64,000 bases of DNA from Tetrapyrgos nigripes (taxonomy: Eukaryota; Basidiomycota; Agaricomycetes; Agaricales; Campanellaceae), in contig JAACJM010000037.1 of assembly GCA_013368315.1 (NCBI GenBank), forward strand, positions 1 through 64,000, in the 5' to 3' direction. The notes under the pieces were generated by a model, which worked only from the letters and a program-made list of their open reading frames with translations, was not told where the DNA came from and did not search any database. The position numbers were made by a program, and so were the translations under genes. Positions 34,397 to 45,769 of the stretch are shown piece by piece. Position 1 is the stretch's first letter. Every line of letters starts with the position of its first letter.

Positions 34397-35607
34397 TAAG
34401 TATCTGTAAAGGGTACATATGGACAAAAGTAGGACAAAGTATATATGTACAGGATCCCAGAGAGTTCAGCTATCCATTGGTACAGAGGGGATAGTGGATG
34501 GGCATCTCTACACAGAGATATGAGGGACAGAAGTGCTAAGTCGCAATACATCTGAATGATTGGAATACAACCCAAACGGGTAACGTTATTTCCAGATAAG
34601 GATAAATCTGTCAGTAATCATCTAGCTAGGCGTTGAAAGCATTGAGGAAGGAATAAGTATGCAAAAAGGACTGCAGAAGAGCTGGACTTGTATGTAGGAC
34701 TCAGTAGTAGACTGTTGGCAATACATAGAACACAAATAAAGCAAGATCAGAGAAAAAGGGAAAGGAGAACCAAACGGAATAAAGAAACTATGAGAAAACC
34801 CTATGCCCCTAGTGTAAGGATGCATATGAAGGGCCTAGCAGTCATAAGTGGAGTGTTCTGAGTCATCGATGTGATGCTCGCTAACCAGGACAGTACACGA
34901 AAACACCAGATGGCTTACAAAGGGAACTGAAGAAAGTTCCTATGAATATTTAGATAATATTGCACAGTTTCTGTATACCCTAATAAGCAAGTCTTTACTT
35001 ATGAGGAAGTAGGTAGAACTCGCTAGCGGACTTTTCGATTTATTTTATATTTTCTCTATGTACCTTTTAGCGGACATCAAAAAGAAATAGGTAACTGTAT
35101 AGTTGTAGCTGCGAGTAGTATAAAAAGGACCAGATATTACGAGTAGCTATCCAAGCCACATACTGTAGAGTATCAGATCTCGCCAGCAATAGTAGAGGAC
35201 ATGAAACATGGACTAAAGCTTCTAAACAAACTTAACTGCACTTGTTACAAGTATAAACATTGTGTTGGAGATAATAGAGTTTTAAAATTGAACATCTTTG
35301 GGGTTATAACTGTAATCTTTGTGTTGACCTTCTGGTCTATTAAGTGTTGATTTTAAGGCAACTGTGGCCTACAAGTGTTTGATTTTAGGGACTTGTTGAT
35401 CCCCTTGGTGTTAAACTTGTGTTTATTGTGTTGCACGCTAAGTGCTAACTTCATTGAAAAACCCTGATCAAAAGTACTTATAGTACAAGTAAACTGGGAG
35501 TTTGAGTACTCTGACTACTCAGAACACTCGTCTCATTTACATTTGTATATGGTTTTGTGTTTGGGTGCAGTTCCTAGCGCTTAATTACAAAAACCACCTA
35601 TTAGCGA
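34397..35607. other. Right arm of the insertion that splits the Helitron, no gene recognised
   Basis: Between the right end of element B and the point where the Helitron frame resumes, I see AT-rich sequence without recognisable coding blocks. Open frames at 34297-34575 and 34622-34825 (minus) have no motif. With repeat R at 21893, this may be the remains of one element into which element B was inserted. Confidence 0.45.
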
Positions 35608-38600
35608 CACCATGGAGAACTTGCAGGTTCTTCTCCAGAATGCCAACCCCTACTCTCAGATTTTTCAGCATGCCTATGAAGTTCTCCAACAACATGAGGA
35701 TGTACTGGACTATACAATCTGCCTATGAATCATGCCAGGCCAAGATAGACAGCACTACAATCTCCCCACTGCTGATGAGGTTGCTGCAATCGTTCCTGAC
35801 AACAGTAGTCAGGCTACTGATAGTCGAGACATTATTCTTTGTCTTCAGCCTGAAGTGATTGGAGAGGGAGAATCTCAGCGAGAATTATGATTGTGGCAGG
35901 TAAATGATGGACATGCTGCTTATGCTCCACTTCATTATGTCCTTCTATTTCCTTGAGGCAAGTCAGGGTGGCACTGGGGTCTTCAATTGCCACATTGACT
36001 TACCCAGACCTGCTATGCCTCTTTTCAGCTTCATGCACATCAAAATGAGTTCTCCACTATTTTGTGTGGAGGTTGCCTTCTACAATGCTATGCAGTGGAT
36101 TTATGGGCCAGCACAGATCAGAACTGCTTGGACTATCTATGCAATCATCAAGACCAGCTTTGAGCATTGCTGTATCAGGGACTAGAGGATACACTTGCCT
36201 GAGATGCAGATCTCAACAGCATTGGCCAGCATAAAATTCTTCCCTCTTCATACATAGGTGGACCATGACACATGCACCAGCGATACCAGGATGCTATGGC
36301 AATTGCAAGGTTCTTCAAGAAGGTTGATATTTTCCTCACTATGACTGCAGACCTGACATGGCCCGAGATTGCAAGAGAATTGCTTCCAGGTCAGACTGCA
36401 GTGGACAGTCCTGATTTAGTTACTTGAGTCTTCAGGTTGAAAAGGGATGCATTATTGGATGATGTTCAGCAGATATTCAGGCCCCTTGCAGGCTACATCT
36501 ATACAATTGAGTTTCAAAAATGTGGACTCCCCCATATGCACCTGCTTATCTTTCTCCATTGTGACTATAAGTTGTGCAGTCTGTTGGCCATTGATACTGC
36601 AATCTGGGTGCAATGGCCAGATCCTGAAAAGGAGCCAGTGTTGTTTGAGGTGGTGAAGAAATGTATGATCCATGGTCCTTGCAGTGCCCTTAACCCCCAG
36701 GCTCAGTGCATGGAGAATGGTAAATGCACAAAGAAGTTTCCAAAGGCATTTCAATCTGGCACATCCATGGATCAGGATGGGTATCCATTGTACCACAGAC
36801 CCAATGATGGGTGAGAATACGAAGTCAGTCACCACAAAATTGACAACTGCTGGATTGTCCCATACAACCCCTACCTTTCAGCAAAGTACTGCTGCCACAT
36901 CAATGTCGAGTGCGCAACATCTTTCAAAACCATCAAATATACAGTAAAATATATCAACAAAGGGCCTGATTGGTAGATGAGGGTCATTATTTTTCTGCCT
37001 CAGAGGTGCATTGGCAGATATTCCATTTTGATGTACACGACCAACAGCCTAATGTTGTTTGTATCACTGTTCACTTGCCAGGCCAGCATTTGGTGTGTTC
37101 AATCCTGATGAACACCCAGATATTCTTCATGGAGGCATTCAGGAGGAGAAGAGCATGCTCACAGCCTTCTTCAAAGCCAATGCAGATTGAGCAATCAGTG
37201 AAGTTGCACAAAACTACACCTATCAGGAATTTCCTCAACACTTTATGTGGAAGAATAACAAGCACTGGAAGCCAAGGGAGAGAGGTTTTGCATTGGGTTG
37301 CATGTATTATGTTCCTCCCAATGCTGGTGAATGGTTCTATCTCTGAATGTTGTTGACTGTTGTCAAGGGGCTGAAATCATGGGAAGATGTTTGGAGTTAC
37401 AGAGGTGTTGTATTCCCTACCTTTCAGGAGGCATGTCTTGCAAGGGGTTTGTTGGAGGATGATGGAGAGTGGAGGAACACTCTGGAGGAAGCTTCCCATC
37501 TGCAGACTGGACGGAGTTTACGACAAATGTTTGCAATCCTCAATGTCTAGGTCAACTCTGGAACGACTTTTGCAAGCATATCTGTGATGACTTACAGCAC
37601 TGCTTATGAGTCATGGGCTGTGCCAATCCAACTCCTGAAGATGCTTATTATTACGGACTCTACCTCCTTGATCAAATCTTGCAAGAGTCAGGTCATTTTC
37701 TCAAGGAGTTTCCAGAATCTCTTACTGCTGCAAAATTGGGCTGCACAGACCGATACTCCCTTCATTGCCAAACAGTTGGATTATGATAGGGAGTCTGAGA
37801 GGACACAAGCTAAGTGAAACTTAGAGTTGATGGAGGATAACCCTGAGCAGAAGGCTGCCTACCAGGAGGCCAGAGATGGTCATCTATTCTTTCTCAATGG
37901 TCCTGGAGGAACTGGCAAGACTTTTGTCTATAAGACCATCTGCCATGCTACCTGAGCACATGGTTGGATCAGCCTATGTGTTGCTTCAATGGGAATAGCT
38001 GCTCTTCTTCTTCCAGGTGGTCAGACTGCTCACTCCATGTTCAAGATCCCCATTGATGGTCTGACAGATGACTCTTTTTGCAACATTATGAAGCAGAATC
38101 CTCGAGCAGAGCTGTTACATCAAACTTGACTTATTATATGGGATGAAAGTCCCATGCAGAACTGAATGGCTTTTGAGGCTTTGGATAGGACCTGCTGTGA
38201 TATCTGAGATGATGAAAGACCCTTTGGAGGATCACAGTGGTCTTTGGAGGAGACTTTCAGCAAATTCTCCCAGTTGTTGTGAAGGGATTGCAGGAGGATA
38301 TTGTGTCTGTGTGTCTCAAACAGTCATATTTGTGGCCATTAGTGATTCTGTTAAAGGTAACTCAGAATATGTGTCTAGAACAAGGTGATGCTGAAGGAGA
38401 GTCCAAATTTGTGTTGTGGTTGTTGGATATTGGACACAGATGCCAGCTTTCCCATCAAGACAATCATATATCTCTGCATCAAGATATGCGAGTGCTCTTG
38501 GAAGGGTCTCTCATTGATGCTATCTATCCTGACCTCTCTACTCTATCCACTGCCCCACCCCCCAAGTTTTTCATGGATCAAGTGATTCTTGCCCCTTGGA

Positions 38601-39219
38601 ATTCAGATGTTGATGCTACCAATGCTGAACTACTCAGCCATCTCCCAGGGGAGGAACATGTTTACATGAGAGCTGATTCCATCATTAGGGAACAAGGCAC
38701 TGACAGGCCTGATGACAATCCCATTCCACCTGAATATTACACTCTCTTGATGCTTCCAGTCTCCCTCCTGGTGAACTGCATGTTAAACCAGGATGTCCCC
38801 TGATTCTCCTCTGCAATCTTGCTCCAGCACATGGTCTTTGCAATGGAACTTGCATGGTCTTACTTTGTTTGACTGATCGTGTACTGGAGGTCAAAAGTCT
38901 TGGAGGTGACCATCACAATGAAATTGCCCTCATTCCCCAAATAAGTCTCATTCCTTGCAAAGAATGCTGAGTTTCCATTCTCTCTGAAATGGTGGCAGTG
39001 CCCAGTCTGACTGGCTTTCTGCATGACCATCAACAAATCACAAGGCCAGTCACTCAGATACATAGGATTGGATCTTCAGGTTCCTATATTTACACATGGA
39101 CAACTCTACATTGCTTTCTCTCAGGCCACTTCAGGGCACCATATCAAAGTTCTCCTTCCTGATGATGAACCTCTTCCTAGAACTCAAAATATTGTATTTC
39201 CAGAAGTATTAGTAGATTA
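35608..39219 (+). pseudogene. Helitron replication-helicase protein, Rep and Pif1 helicase part (3' half)
   Basis: The frame resumes as TMENLQVLLQNANPYSQIFQ. Then come YNLPTADEVAAIVPDNSSQA and a decayed Rep region with GYIYTIEFQKCGLPHMHLL (the HUH-type motif PHMHL, about 36495-36545) and HGPCSALNPQAQCM with CTKKFPKAF. The Pif1-like helicase follows: FFLNGPGGTGKTFVYKTI (Walker A, about 37885), LIIWDESPMQN (Walker B, interrupted), VFGGDFQQILPVV (38238), then DQVILAPWNSDVDATN and [19 protein letters not shown] with [12 protein letters not shown]. More than a dozen in-frame TGA/TAG/TAA codons and frameshifts are present. Helitrons transpose by rolling-circle replication; this copy cannot. The N-terminal half is at 20728-21892. 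Confidence 0.92.
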
Positions 39220-39469
39220 GTTGAAATTTACTGCGTGAATTTGGTATCAAAGTGGTGATTAGTGGTGATTAGTGGCAATTTCTTGAATTTTCACTGTGAT
39301 GTAACTCCCAACGCGATCACATGCATTTGTGTAAGAGTTGCCTCTTGCTTCAACGTGCTCTGTTCTGAACTGGTATACATCTTGCTTGGGCTCTCTCTAC
39401 AGCTTTCTGCAAACTTCCAGAGTTTTCCATGAGAATTGTAGAAGTGACTTCATTGATGCAGAACTCAGC

Positions 39470-39477
39470 TATAAAAG
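39470..39477 (+). promoter_or_regulatory. TATA box of the gene at 39583
   Basis: TATAAAAG lies 113 bp upstream of the ATG at 39583. A pyrimidine-rich stretch (39500-39560) follows, as in many fungal promoters. Confidence 0.55.
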
Positions 39478-39582
39478 CCCCATACCCCAACCACACCCTC
39501 CAAGAACCAGAGCTTCTCTACTCTCTACTCTCTATCCAGTTCTCTTCTCGTGTCTCTCTCAATAACTAACAACTCTATCATC

Positions 39583-40606
39583 ATGTCTGGCTGTGCTACA
39601 CTTTCTGGAATTGCTGTCTTGGAGAATGCATGCTCTGATGGTGGCCAATCAGTCCTCTTTGATGCCCATTTCCTCTTCTATGATGAGCTGGCATCTCAGT
39701 CTGCTTCTGTTGCCCTGCTTTGTTACTTCAACACAGACAACATGACCTTCAATCCTGAGGACCCTTGCACATACTTTGTCTGGGTAAATGTGAGTATTAA
39801 CTATTAATCTCTGTTTTGTTTTTCTTAACTGGGTTTCTTTCATCAGATGGCCCACATGGAGGATTTTTGTGATCCCACTAGACTCAGTGAAGGGATGGAA
39901 TTCAAGGATTATGTTCTCGCTGGTGATATTGTTGAGGTACGTTCTTTTGTCTATGTGCAGTCTAAGTTCAGCCTACTTATTTATTTACACACAGACAGAT
40001 GATTCTGGTGGACACTGTAGACACAAAGCACTGACCTTATCTCTCAGTTTGTGGAGTTGTTGCCTCTTATGATTGAACTGCAGAGGACAAGAAGATTGAC
40101 ATCTCTCCCAACATGTACACACAGGTCTTGCTCCCTAAGCCAATAAAGGATGAGAATGGCAAAGGGAAAACTAAGTCTGTGCCTGTTTCTAAGAACCCTT
40201 CCCCAATTTTCCCAGTAAGCTACGTTGTTCCACACACCACCCGATGGGCCAGCGATTGGACACCCAAGGTCAGCATTAGGATATATGTTTGCTGTGAAGG
40301 TTGGCTTCACATGGCTCACAGAAAGCCATCAGACAGAATGGTTGATCACTTTGATGTGGAACTTGATAAAATCACCTTTCTCAGTCGTCCTTATGCCCCG
40401 CCAACCAGCTGAAAATCTTTACCTCCTCTGCCATCCACTCCTGGTAAGCTTCAATGTCTTTATACTTGGTAATCAATGACAGGGCTTTCTACTCCTGCCA
40501 ACAAGTGCCTGAAGTTCAACTATGGTGATTACACACTGAGTCCAGCACCCAAGAGAAAGTTCAGCCCTGAGGACCACGATCAGGGGTCATCTGTCTCTTC
40601 TTCTTA
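39583..40606 (+). pseudogene. Helitron-linked, possibly OB-fold (RPA-like) protein, degenerate
   Basis: The start is MSGCATLSGIAVLENACSDG. Exon 1 is 39583-39789, and exon 2, 39847-39936, continues in frame as MAHMEDFCDPTRL. Later blocks are SPNMYTQVLLPKPIKDENGK (40107-40165), FPVSYVVPHTTRWASDWTPK, GWLHMAHRKPSDRMV and FDVELDKITFL. After another intron (about 40444-40481) the tail is KFNYGDYTLSPAPKRKFSPE, ending at 40604-40606. In-frame TGA codons at about 40074 and 40411 break it. The beta-rich pattern, and the position 360 bp behind a Helitron on the same strand, recall RPA-like single-strand-binding proteins carried by some Helitrons. I recognise it as an agaric family of unknown function; the OB-fold idea is inference. 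Confidence 0.5.
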
Positions 40607-40745
40607 AAGACATTTTTGTTATTTCATTGTTCTCCTACTTACTATATGATTCCATAAATGGCTTTTCAAAACAGTCTATTAGTTTTATGTTAGTATGCAT
40701 TTTCAACTAGATTTCTATAAGCTTTCTAGACAGCAAGCTTTATAA

Positions 40746-40890
40746 CACTGGGTGCAAACCCCTGTAAATCCTCTGCAATACAGTGGATTTACTGGGGATT
40801 TATTCTGTGCCATTCAATAGATGGATAGTAATTCCCCAGTAATATCTGGTAAATCCATTGAAATGGCTGGAGATTTATGGTGCTTCGAAA
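40746..40890 (+). mobile_element. Degenerate CACTGGGTGC-ended MITE, left part
   Basis: It begins CACTGGGTGCAAACCCCTGT, preceded by TAA, and holds an imperfect inverted repeat (GTGGATTTACTGGGGA / AATTCCCCAGTAATATC). A matching right terminus was not found, so the right edge is arbitrary. It is a diverged relative of the copies at 15580 and 20310. Confidence 0.55.
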
Positions 40891-41049
40891 GCAGTGTAAT
40901 ACACATTTGAATCTCTTCTTATGATGATGGATGATGGACTCTTCCATGTGAAGTGGACAGCAGCTTACAACATGCATCACACAGGTCACTGCTAGTGTAG
41001 TGACATTTATACTTACTTAACTGTCCAAAATCCATGATAGACAGGTCTT

Positions 41050-41545
41050 GGACTGAGTCACCCCACACTCCTTGATGGGAAACACAGAATGGGCATTACC
41101 AGTGCAAATCTATGCATAAACAATCCAAACACCAAAAGGAATCCCTCAGTAAAGGCTGAGCCAAGCGTGTCAATAAGGAAAACCATGAACCAAAAACTCC
41201 TATTCCACCAGCCTCTTCATCTGTCTCACAACTTCCACCAGTCCAATTAAGCCACAGTGTGCCTATAGGAAAACAACTCACCCCATATGACAGGAATAAA
41301 TGCACCTCTGAGGCATGAAAGGCTTTGACTCTCATACAAAAGCTGCAGTTGGACAAGGAGAAGTTGAAAGGCCAGGTTTATGCTCTGAAGAACCAGATGA
41401 AGGTTACAGAGAAGAGGAACTATCTATTAGAGAGGTGGCTGAAGGCAAGAGAGAAGAAAAGTTTAATGGAAAAAGTTGTGGACAGCAAGCAGCACCATGC
41501 TCTTTGTGAACAGGTCTATGCATTAGCTCAGAAGGCAGACTGACT
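41050..41545 (+). pseudogene. Unrecognised coiled-coil protein remnant
   Basis: A plus-strand reading gives LIQKLQLDKEKLKGQVYALK and QMKVTEKRNYLLERWLKARE, a heptad-like coiled coil of about 70 residues (41325-41543). Broken coding-like blocks precede it (GNTEWALPVQI, PNTKRNPSVKAEPSVS). Stops and shifts interrupt it. I do not recognise the family. It could be gene debris carried by a transposon; no neighbouring feature explains it. Confidence 0.35.
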
Positions 41546-42298
41546 GGATCATTTTTGGCAGCAAACAGTCTTTTGTGAACATACAATTAACCACTGTGGT
41601 CAGGCACAAAAGACACTGAAGAATTTTCCAGCCCCTGGCCACTCAAAATTCCCACTACCAATAGGTAGAGGGTCTTTATGCCCAAATGCTCCCCAAATCT
41701 TGAGTGGCTTGTTTTCATACTAATTCTGGGCTTGTCACATGCCATTTCCTTTTTGGGAGACTGCCATGCTAGTTTGTGATTGTCTCCCTGTCAGATCAAA
41801 GGGTTGTTTATTTTGCTCCAATTCTGCACTTGCCACATGCTCTTGCCCTTTTGGGAGGGTGCTATCCCTCATCTTACGTTCGTTTCATGCCCCTCTCCTA
41901 TCCTGTGCTCCCTACTTTCAGTTTTCAGACATGTTTTGAATGGTACCAGGTTGGTGCATGTTGGCTGTGGGAAGGCCACACTGGTTATTTAGGTACTATT
42001 AACAATAGATTGCACTTATACAAGCTAAAGTAGGGCTGACTATGATTTTTTCCTAATGGCCAATCTTGCTCTATTTACTGGTGGTGAGCAATTCCTGCCA
42101 GCGGCGTGGACAGCTTTATAAGCTGATCCCACGCTTAAGCAACCAAGACCCGCTCTTCCATGTTACAATCCTCCTCCTCCCCCACTTCGAGATTATGGGA
42201 ATTATATAGGCCTTGGGAATGTCCAGGTGAGAGTCTATGTACATATACTAGGGTATTGAACAGGTGTAAGTAAATTAGTATGAAAATTTGATAGTATA
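41546..42298. other. Degenerate sequence, no gene resolved
   Basis: Several overlapping short plus-strand frames exist. One stretch near 42105-42220 reads like protein (DPTLKQPRPALPCYNPPPPP), but its ends and frame are not defined. Confidence 0.3.
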
Positions 42299-42664
42299 TT
42301 ACTCTATCTCCTCATCCTCATCCTCCTCCTCATACCAATCATCCTGAATAACTATCACCTCCACTGACCCATTACCACTCATTTTTGGGTCGCCATACTT
42401 CTCAACTAACTTGAGTTGAGCCTTGAAAGCCTCTTTGAGAGCGTCTTGCTTGTGGGGGAGGTTTGGCAGATGGGACTTCTTTTTAATAGAAATCTTGTCT
42501 TTCCACATCCATCAAAGCTTCTCCAGTTGATTCTCAAGCTTCGTCCGTGTCATTCCCTTCTCCTGGATCTGTGTGACAGATGTAATCAATGGCGTGTCAC
42601 CACCTACCACCCTCAACACGCTTCGTTGATCAACAAAGACATGTACCGACACGTCGTAGCTTGA
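42299..42664 (-). pseudogene. Unrecognised ORF remnant with acidic C-terminus
   Basis: The minus strand reads VHVFVDQRSVLRVVGGDTPL, EKGMTRTKLENQLEKL, a stop, then MWKDKISIKKKSHLPNLPHK and a tail ending WYEEEDEDEEIE. One in-frame stop separates the parts. No family is recognised. The regular amino-acid composition and acidic tail suggest a former coding exon. Confidence 0.35.
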
Positions 42665-43329
42665 TTATGTAATCGACTTTGGTGAGTTTAGCTGTTTCTG
42701 TCTTGTTTGCTCAATAGCTTCTGCAGTCCTTGACTTTAGATGCCCATGTTTTCAGGCATCATTCTCAGAGAGTATATGAAGAGCCATTCAGAGAGATATC
42801 TATATATTTGTGTCATCTAGCTACTACTACCAATTACAAATGAATGTTCTTCAACAAATTTTTCAGAAGTCTCTCTGAAGGAATGTTTGTAGATACCAAA
42901 AACATGTTTCTAAGATGAGTCAAAGACCTCTAATGAGCTAGTGAAGAAGCTATTGAGCATTGTGGGTTTGGGATAGGGATTTTCTGATGGGAAGCTTAGT
43001 AAGTGTCTGTGTCACTGGCGCAATTTTCCCACCACCATATTTACTCAAGCTAATGTAGTGGGCTTTGCCACCCTGAAGGGGCTGGCCCTGCACCAGTTAT
43101 TCACCAGAGCATGTAGAATAAAAAACTCTTGCCAGCTCAGAATCTCTACAGTAAGTCAAAAACATGTCATGTGAATTTCCTTTTTAAGGATTTATGACTA
43201 ATAACCTGCCACACAGCTACTACAGGCAAGGGTGCCTGGGCTGGAGAATCTGGGACATGGGGGTAGGTAGGTCTGAGCCATGAGGTTCATCCTGGCCTTC
43301 ATGGGCCATGCTCAAACTGCCTGCAAGCC
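42665..43329. other. No gene recognised
   Basis: AT-rich sequence without convincing open frames or repeats that I can define. Confidence 0.4.
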
Positions 43330-43505
43330 TCTGTACATGCACCCCAGGGTGTATCCATGATACATCCTGTGCAGCATGTACATATTCAGCATCCTGTATT
43401 ACCTGTAACAGGATACAGACATCCTGCAGAGTACATCCTGGGATGGTCCTGTACAGCCCTGTACAGACTATAAGCAGCCTGTATTGACCTGAATCAGAAG
43501 CCATA
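43330..43505. repeat. Cluster of CATCCTG/CCTGTA motifs
   Basis: At least a dozen copies of CATCCTGT, CCTGTA and their complements in both orientations are packed into 175 bp. Such clusters resemble the subterminal repeats of large DNA transposons. No terminal inverted repeat was found nearby. Confidence 0.5.
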
Positions 43506-44198
43506 CATCCTGTATACTATGTACACATGCTTTACCAGGCTGACTGATTCCTTCCAGCTATTCCCAGGCCTGTGACAGTCTCTGTGGTTTTCCTGATGGC
43601 CTTCCAAGCTTCTCAATGAGATTGAGTCTTTGACTTGTTGTCAGTCCTAGTCAATTTCTATGAAGACAGGACTGGAGTATATTGGTGGGATGGAGAGCAC
43701 CATCATGTGATGGGCAAGCTGGACTCATTGGAGAATGGCCAAGGTGGGTGTTTTGTCCATCTTTCTTGTCTTTCTCCTGCTCTTTCTGTTTCTTTTTTTT
43801 CCTCCCTAATTTTCATTTTTTAATAGCAGCAGTGAGGATACTCTCTCAAGGGTTTTGTAAGGGGACAGTTTCCTTTTCCTTTCTCTTCTCCTTTAGGACT
43901 TGTTTGTTCTTGTTTTATCTGGACTTCATTGACTTGTTTACCCTTGTTTCATCATTTCATCATTCATCATTTTGATCTCCCATCATTCCACTTTTCTATT
44001 ACTTCATTGCTGCTGTATAGTTTTGCAGATCTTTTCCCAGGCCCATATGAGTATATATACCTCTCTCCTGCAGGTGAGTATCCTTGAGTTTTTCTCTTTG
44101 GATCTCCTCCTGCAGGTACATAGTATGTTAGTCTTGTATCGTCTAGTGCTGACTTATATGTACTTTGGATCCCCTCCTGCAGTTGTTGAGTGATTGCC
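43506..44198. other. No gene recognised
   Basis: A short plausible peptide (FYEDRTGVYWWDGEHHH, about 43655-43705) stands before a pyrimidine-rich tract. CTCCTGCAG occurs three times at 44065-44185. Nothing is complete enough to call. Confidence 0.35.
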
Positions 44199-45700
44199 TC
44201 ATGTGTCAGGAGTCGCCCTTACAGGTTTGAAAGTCATGAGACATTTCTTACCTATGGCAGTACTTACATGCAGGTGTGCATATTCATCACTGCCACCTGC
44301 AATACCCTCATTCAATATCTTGTTTTTTACTGCCAAGCACAGTTTATTGTAGGAGTCACTATACAATGCATAAGGCAGAGAAGTAACACTGGAACTAGAA
44401 AGAAATAACAAAACAGATACAGGTATAGCCAAAAATCTGAAGTCTTTATTGTTCAGATCCTGAGGAGAAGGAGAAATGTCCAGAGGCATGTCAGTGTAAG
44501 ATGAGAAGGAAAAGGTGGAAGAAGAAGAGTTTGGAAAGGAGGGGTGGAAAGTGGTAATGGAATGATATTTGTTTCTATCAGATACTGAGGCTGGAGGTGG
44601 TTCAGGTGGGATTTGCTGTCTAAACTGTTGTTCTGTTTGGCCCATTCTGAACTCTAGGTTTTGATACCTTAGCTCCTGGATTTCATTGTCCTTCTTCAGG
44701 TTCTATGATGCAGATAGTAAGTTTATCTCGTTATAATATTCAATACAATATTCACCTTAATTTCAAGCTGCATGAGTCATTCCTAGAGATTGTGAGTATG
44801 AGGCTCCTAAAATCATCCTCATGCTCATACTCACTTTCATCTTAGCCAATCTTTGCAACAATACATCTACTGGCTCACTAGCAGCAGTAGCATTCTCCAT
44901 TGCATTGGGTCCATTCAAGTTGATGGTGGTTATGTTGATTGTCTCCACATGGTAGTTGTTGAACTTTGACCTGGTGGCTTGGATATTGTGGGCGTCTGAA
45001 AACAAGGTGGAATGATTGGATGAGGAAGATGTTGACATCATCGAACTCAAACACTTTTGAGTCTTCTCTGTCAGATGCAGCTGCAGAGCAGGGTTGGTAT
45101 AACTGTTGCCATTGTCCAGCAACAACATCCAATGTAACCAACCCATTCCTGTTCCAATGGGAAGCTAAAATGGATGCAATCTTCACCTTTCCTCTGCTGG
45201 ACATGCCCAGCATCCAGTGACACTGAGTAGCAGTGCTGGTAGCTGAGATATCATTATCTGATGCTGGGAAAGATATTGATTCAGAACCTGGAGAAGTTCA
45301 GTATCAGGAAGGGCATATTACAAGTCAAAAGTAAAGAGGTTGACACAGCTTACCATCATTGAAATTGATAGGGCCAAATGTGTATGGGAGGGAGAAGGGC
45401 AGGAGTGGTCATGGGGGTACAGCAAAAAGAAAGCATTGTCAAGCCTCTGTTGCAACCATGCCTGCATTTCTGAAAATAATTTAAGTATCAGGAATGACAT
45501 ACTACAAGTTAGGAATAAAGAGGTCAATGAAGCTTACCATCTTCTGGGCCAAGTATGCAAACATAGCTATAGTCCATGAGTTCGAGCTGGTACTTGTTGG
45601 GGGGGTGGGGTAGCTGCAGGAGATGGGGTGTAATAGGATAAAGAGACATCTATCAACTTTGACGTTGTACATTTTATACAACCTGCAGGTCAACAGCACT
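44199..45700 (-). pseudogene. Unrecognised spliced gene remnant
   Basis: From right to left on the minus strand: SWTIAMFAYLAQKM, a GT-AG intron (about 45540-45480), EMQAWLQQRLDNAFFLLYPH, another intron (about 45355-45290), MLGMSSRGKVKIASILASHW and GNGLVTLDVVAGQW-like sequence, then STLFSDAHNIQATRSKFNNY and HVETINITTINLNG, and finally MGQTEQQFRQQIPPEPPPAS to the stop at 44199. Several exons and proper introns suggest a former host gene, but frames do not all join and I cannot name it. The SDAHNIQATxSxFNNY motif resembles N-terminal segments of some agaric NACHT-type proteins. That is a weak hint, as no NACHT domain is present. Confidence 0.4.
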
Positions 45701-45769
45701 GATCATACCTTTATTCACATGAACAGGTCTCATTGCTTATATTGATCATCAATACTACAGGTGCAATAC

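Noticed and set aside
40700..40750. Helitron 3' terminus with hairpin and CTRR end
   Set aside because: An imperfect palindrome (TATAAGCTT/AAGCTTTATA) exists, but no CTRR follows at the expected distance.
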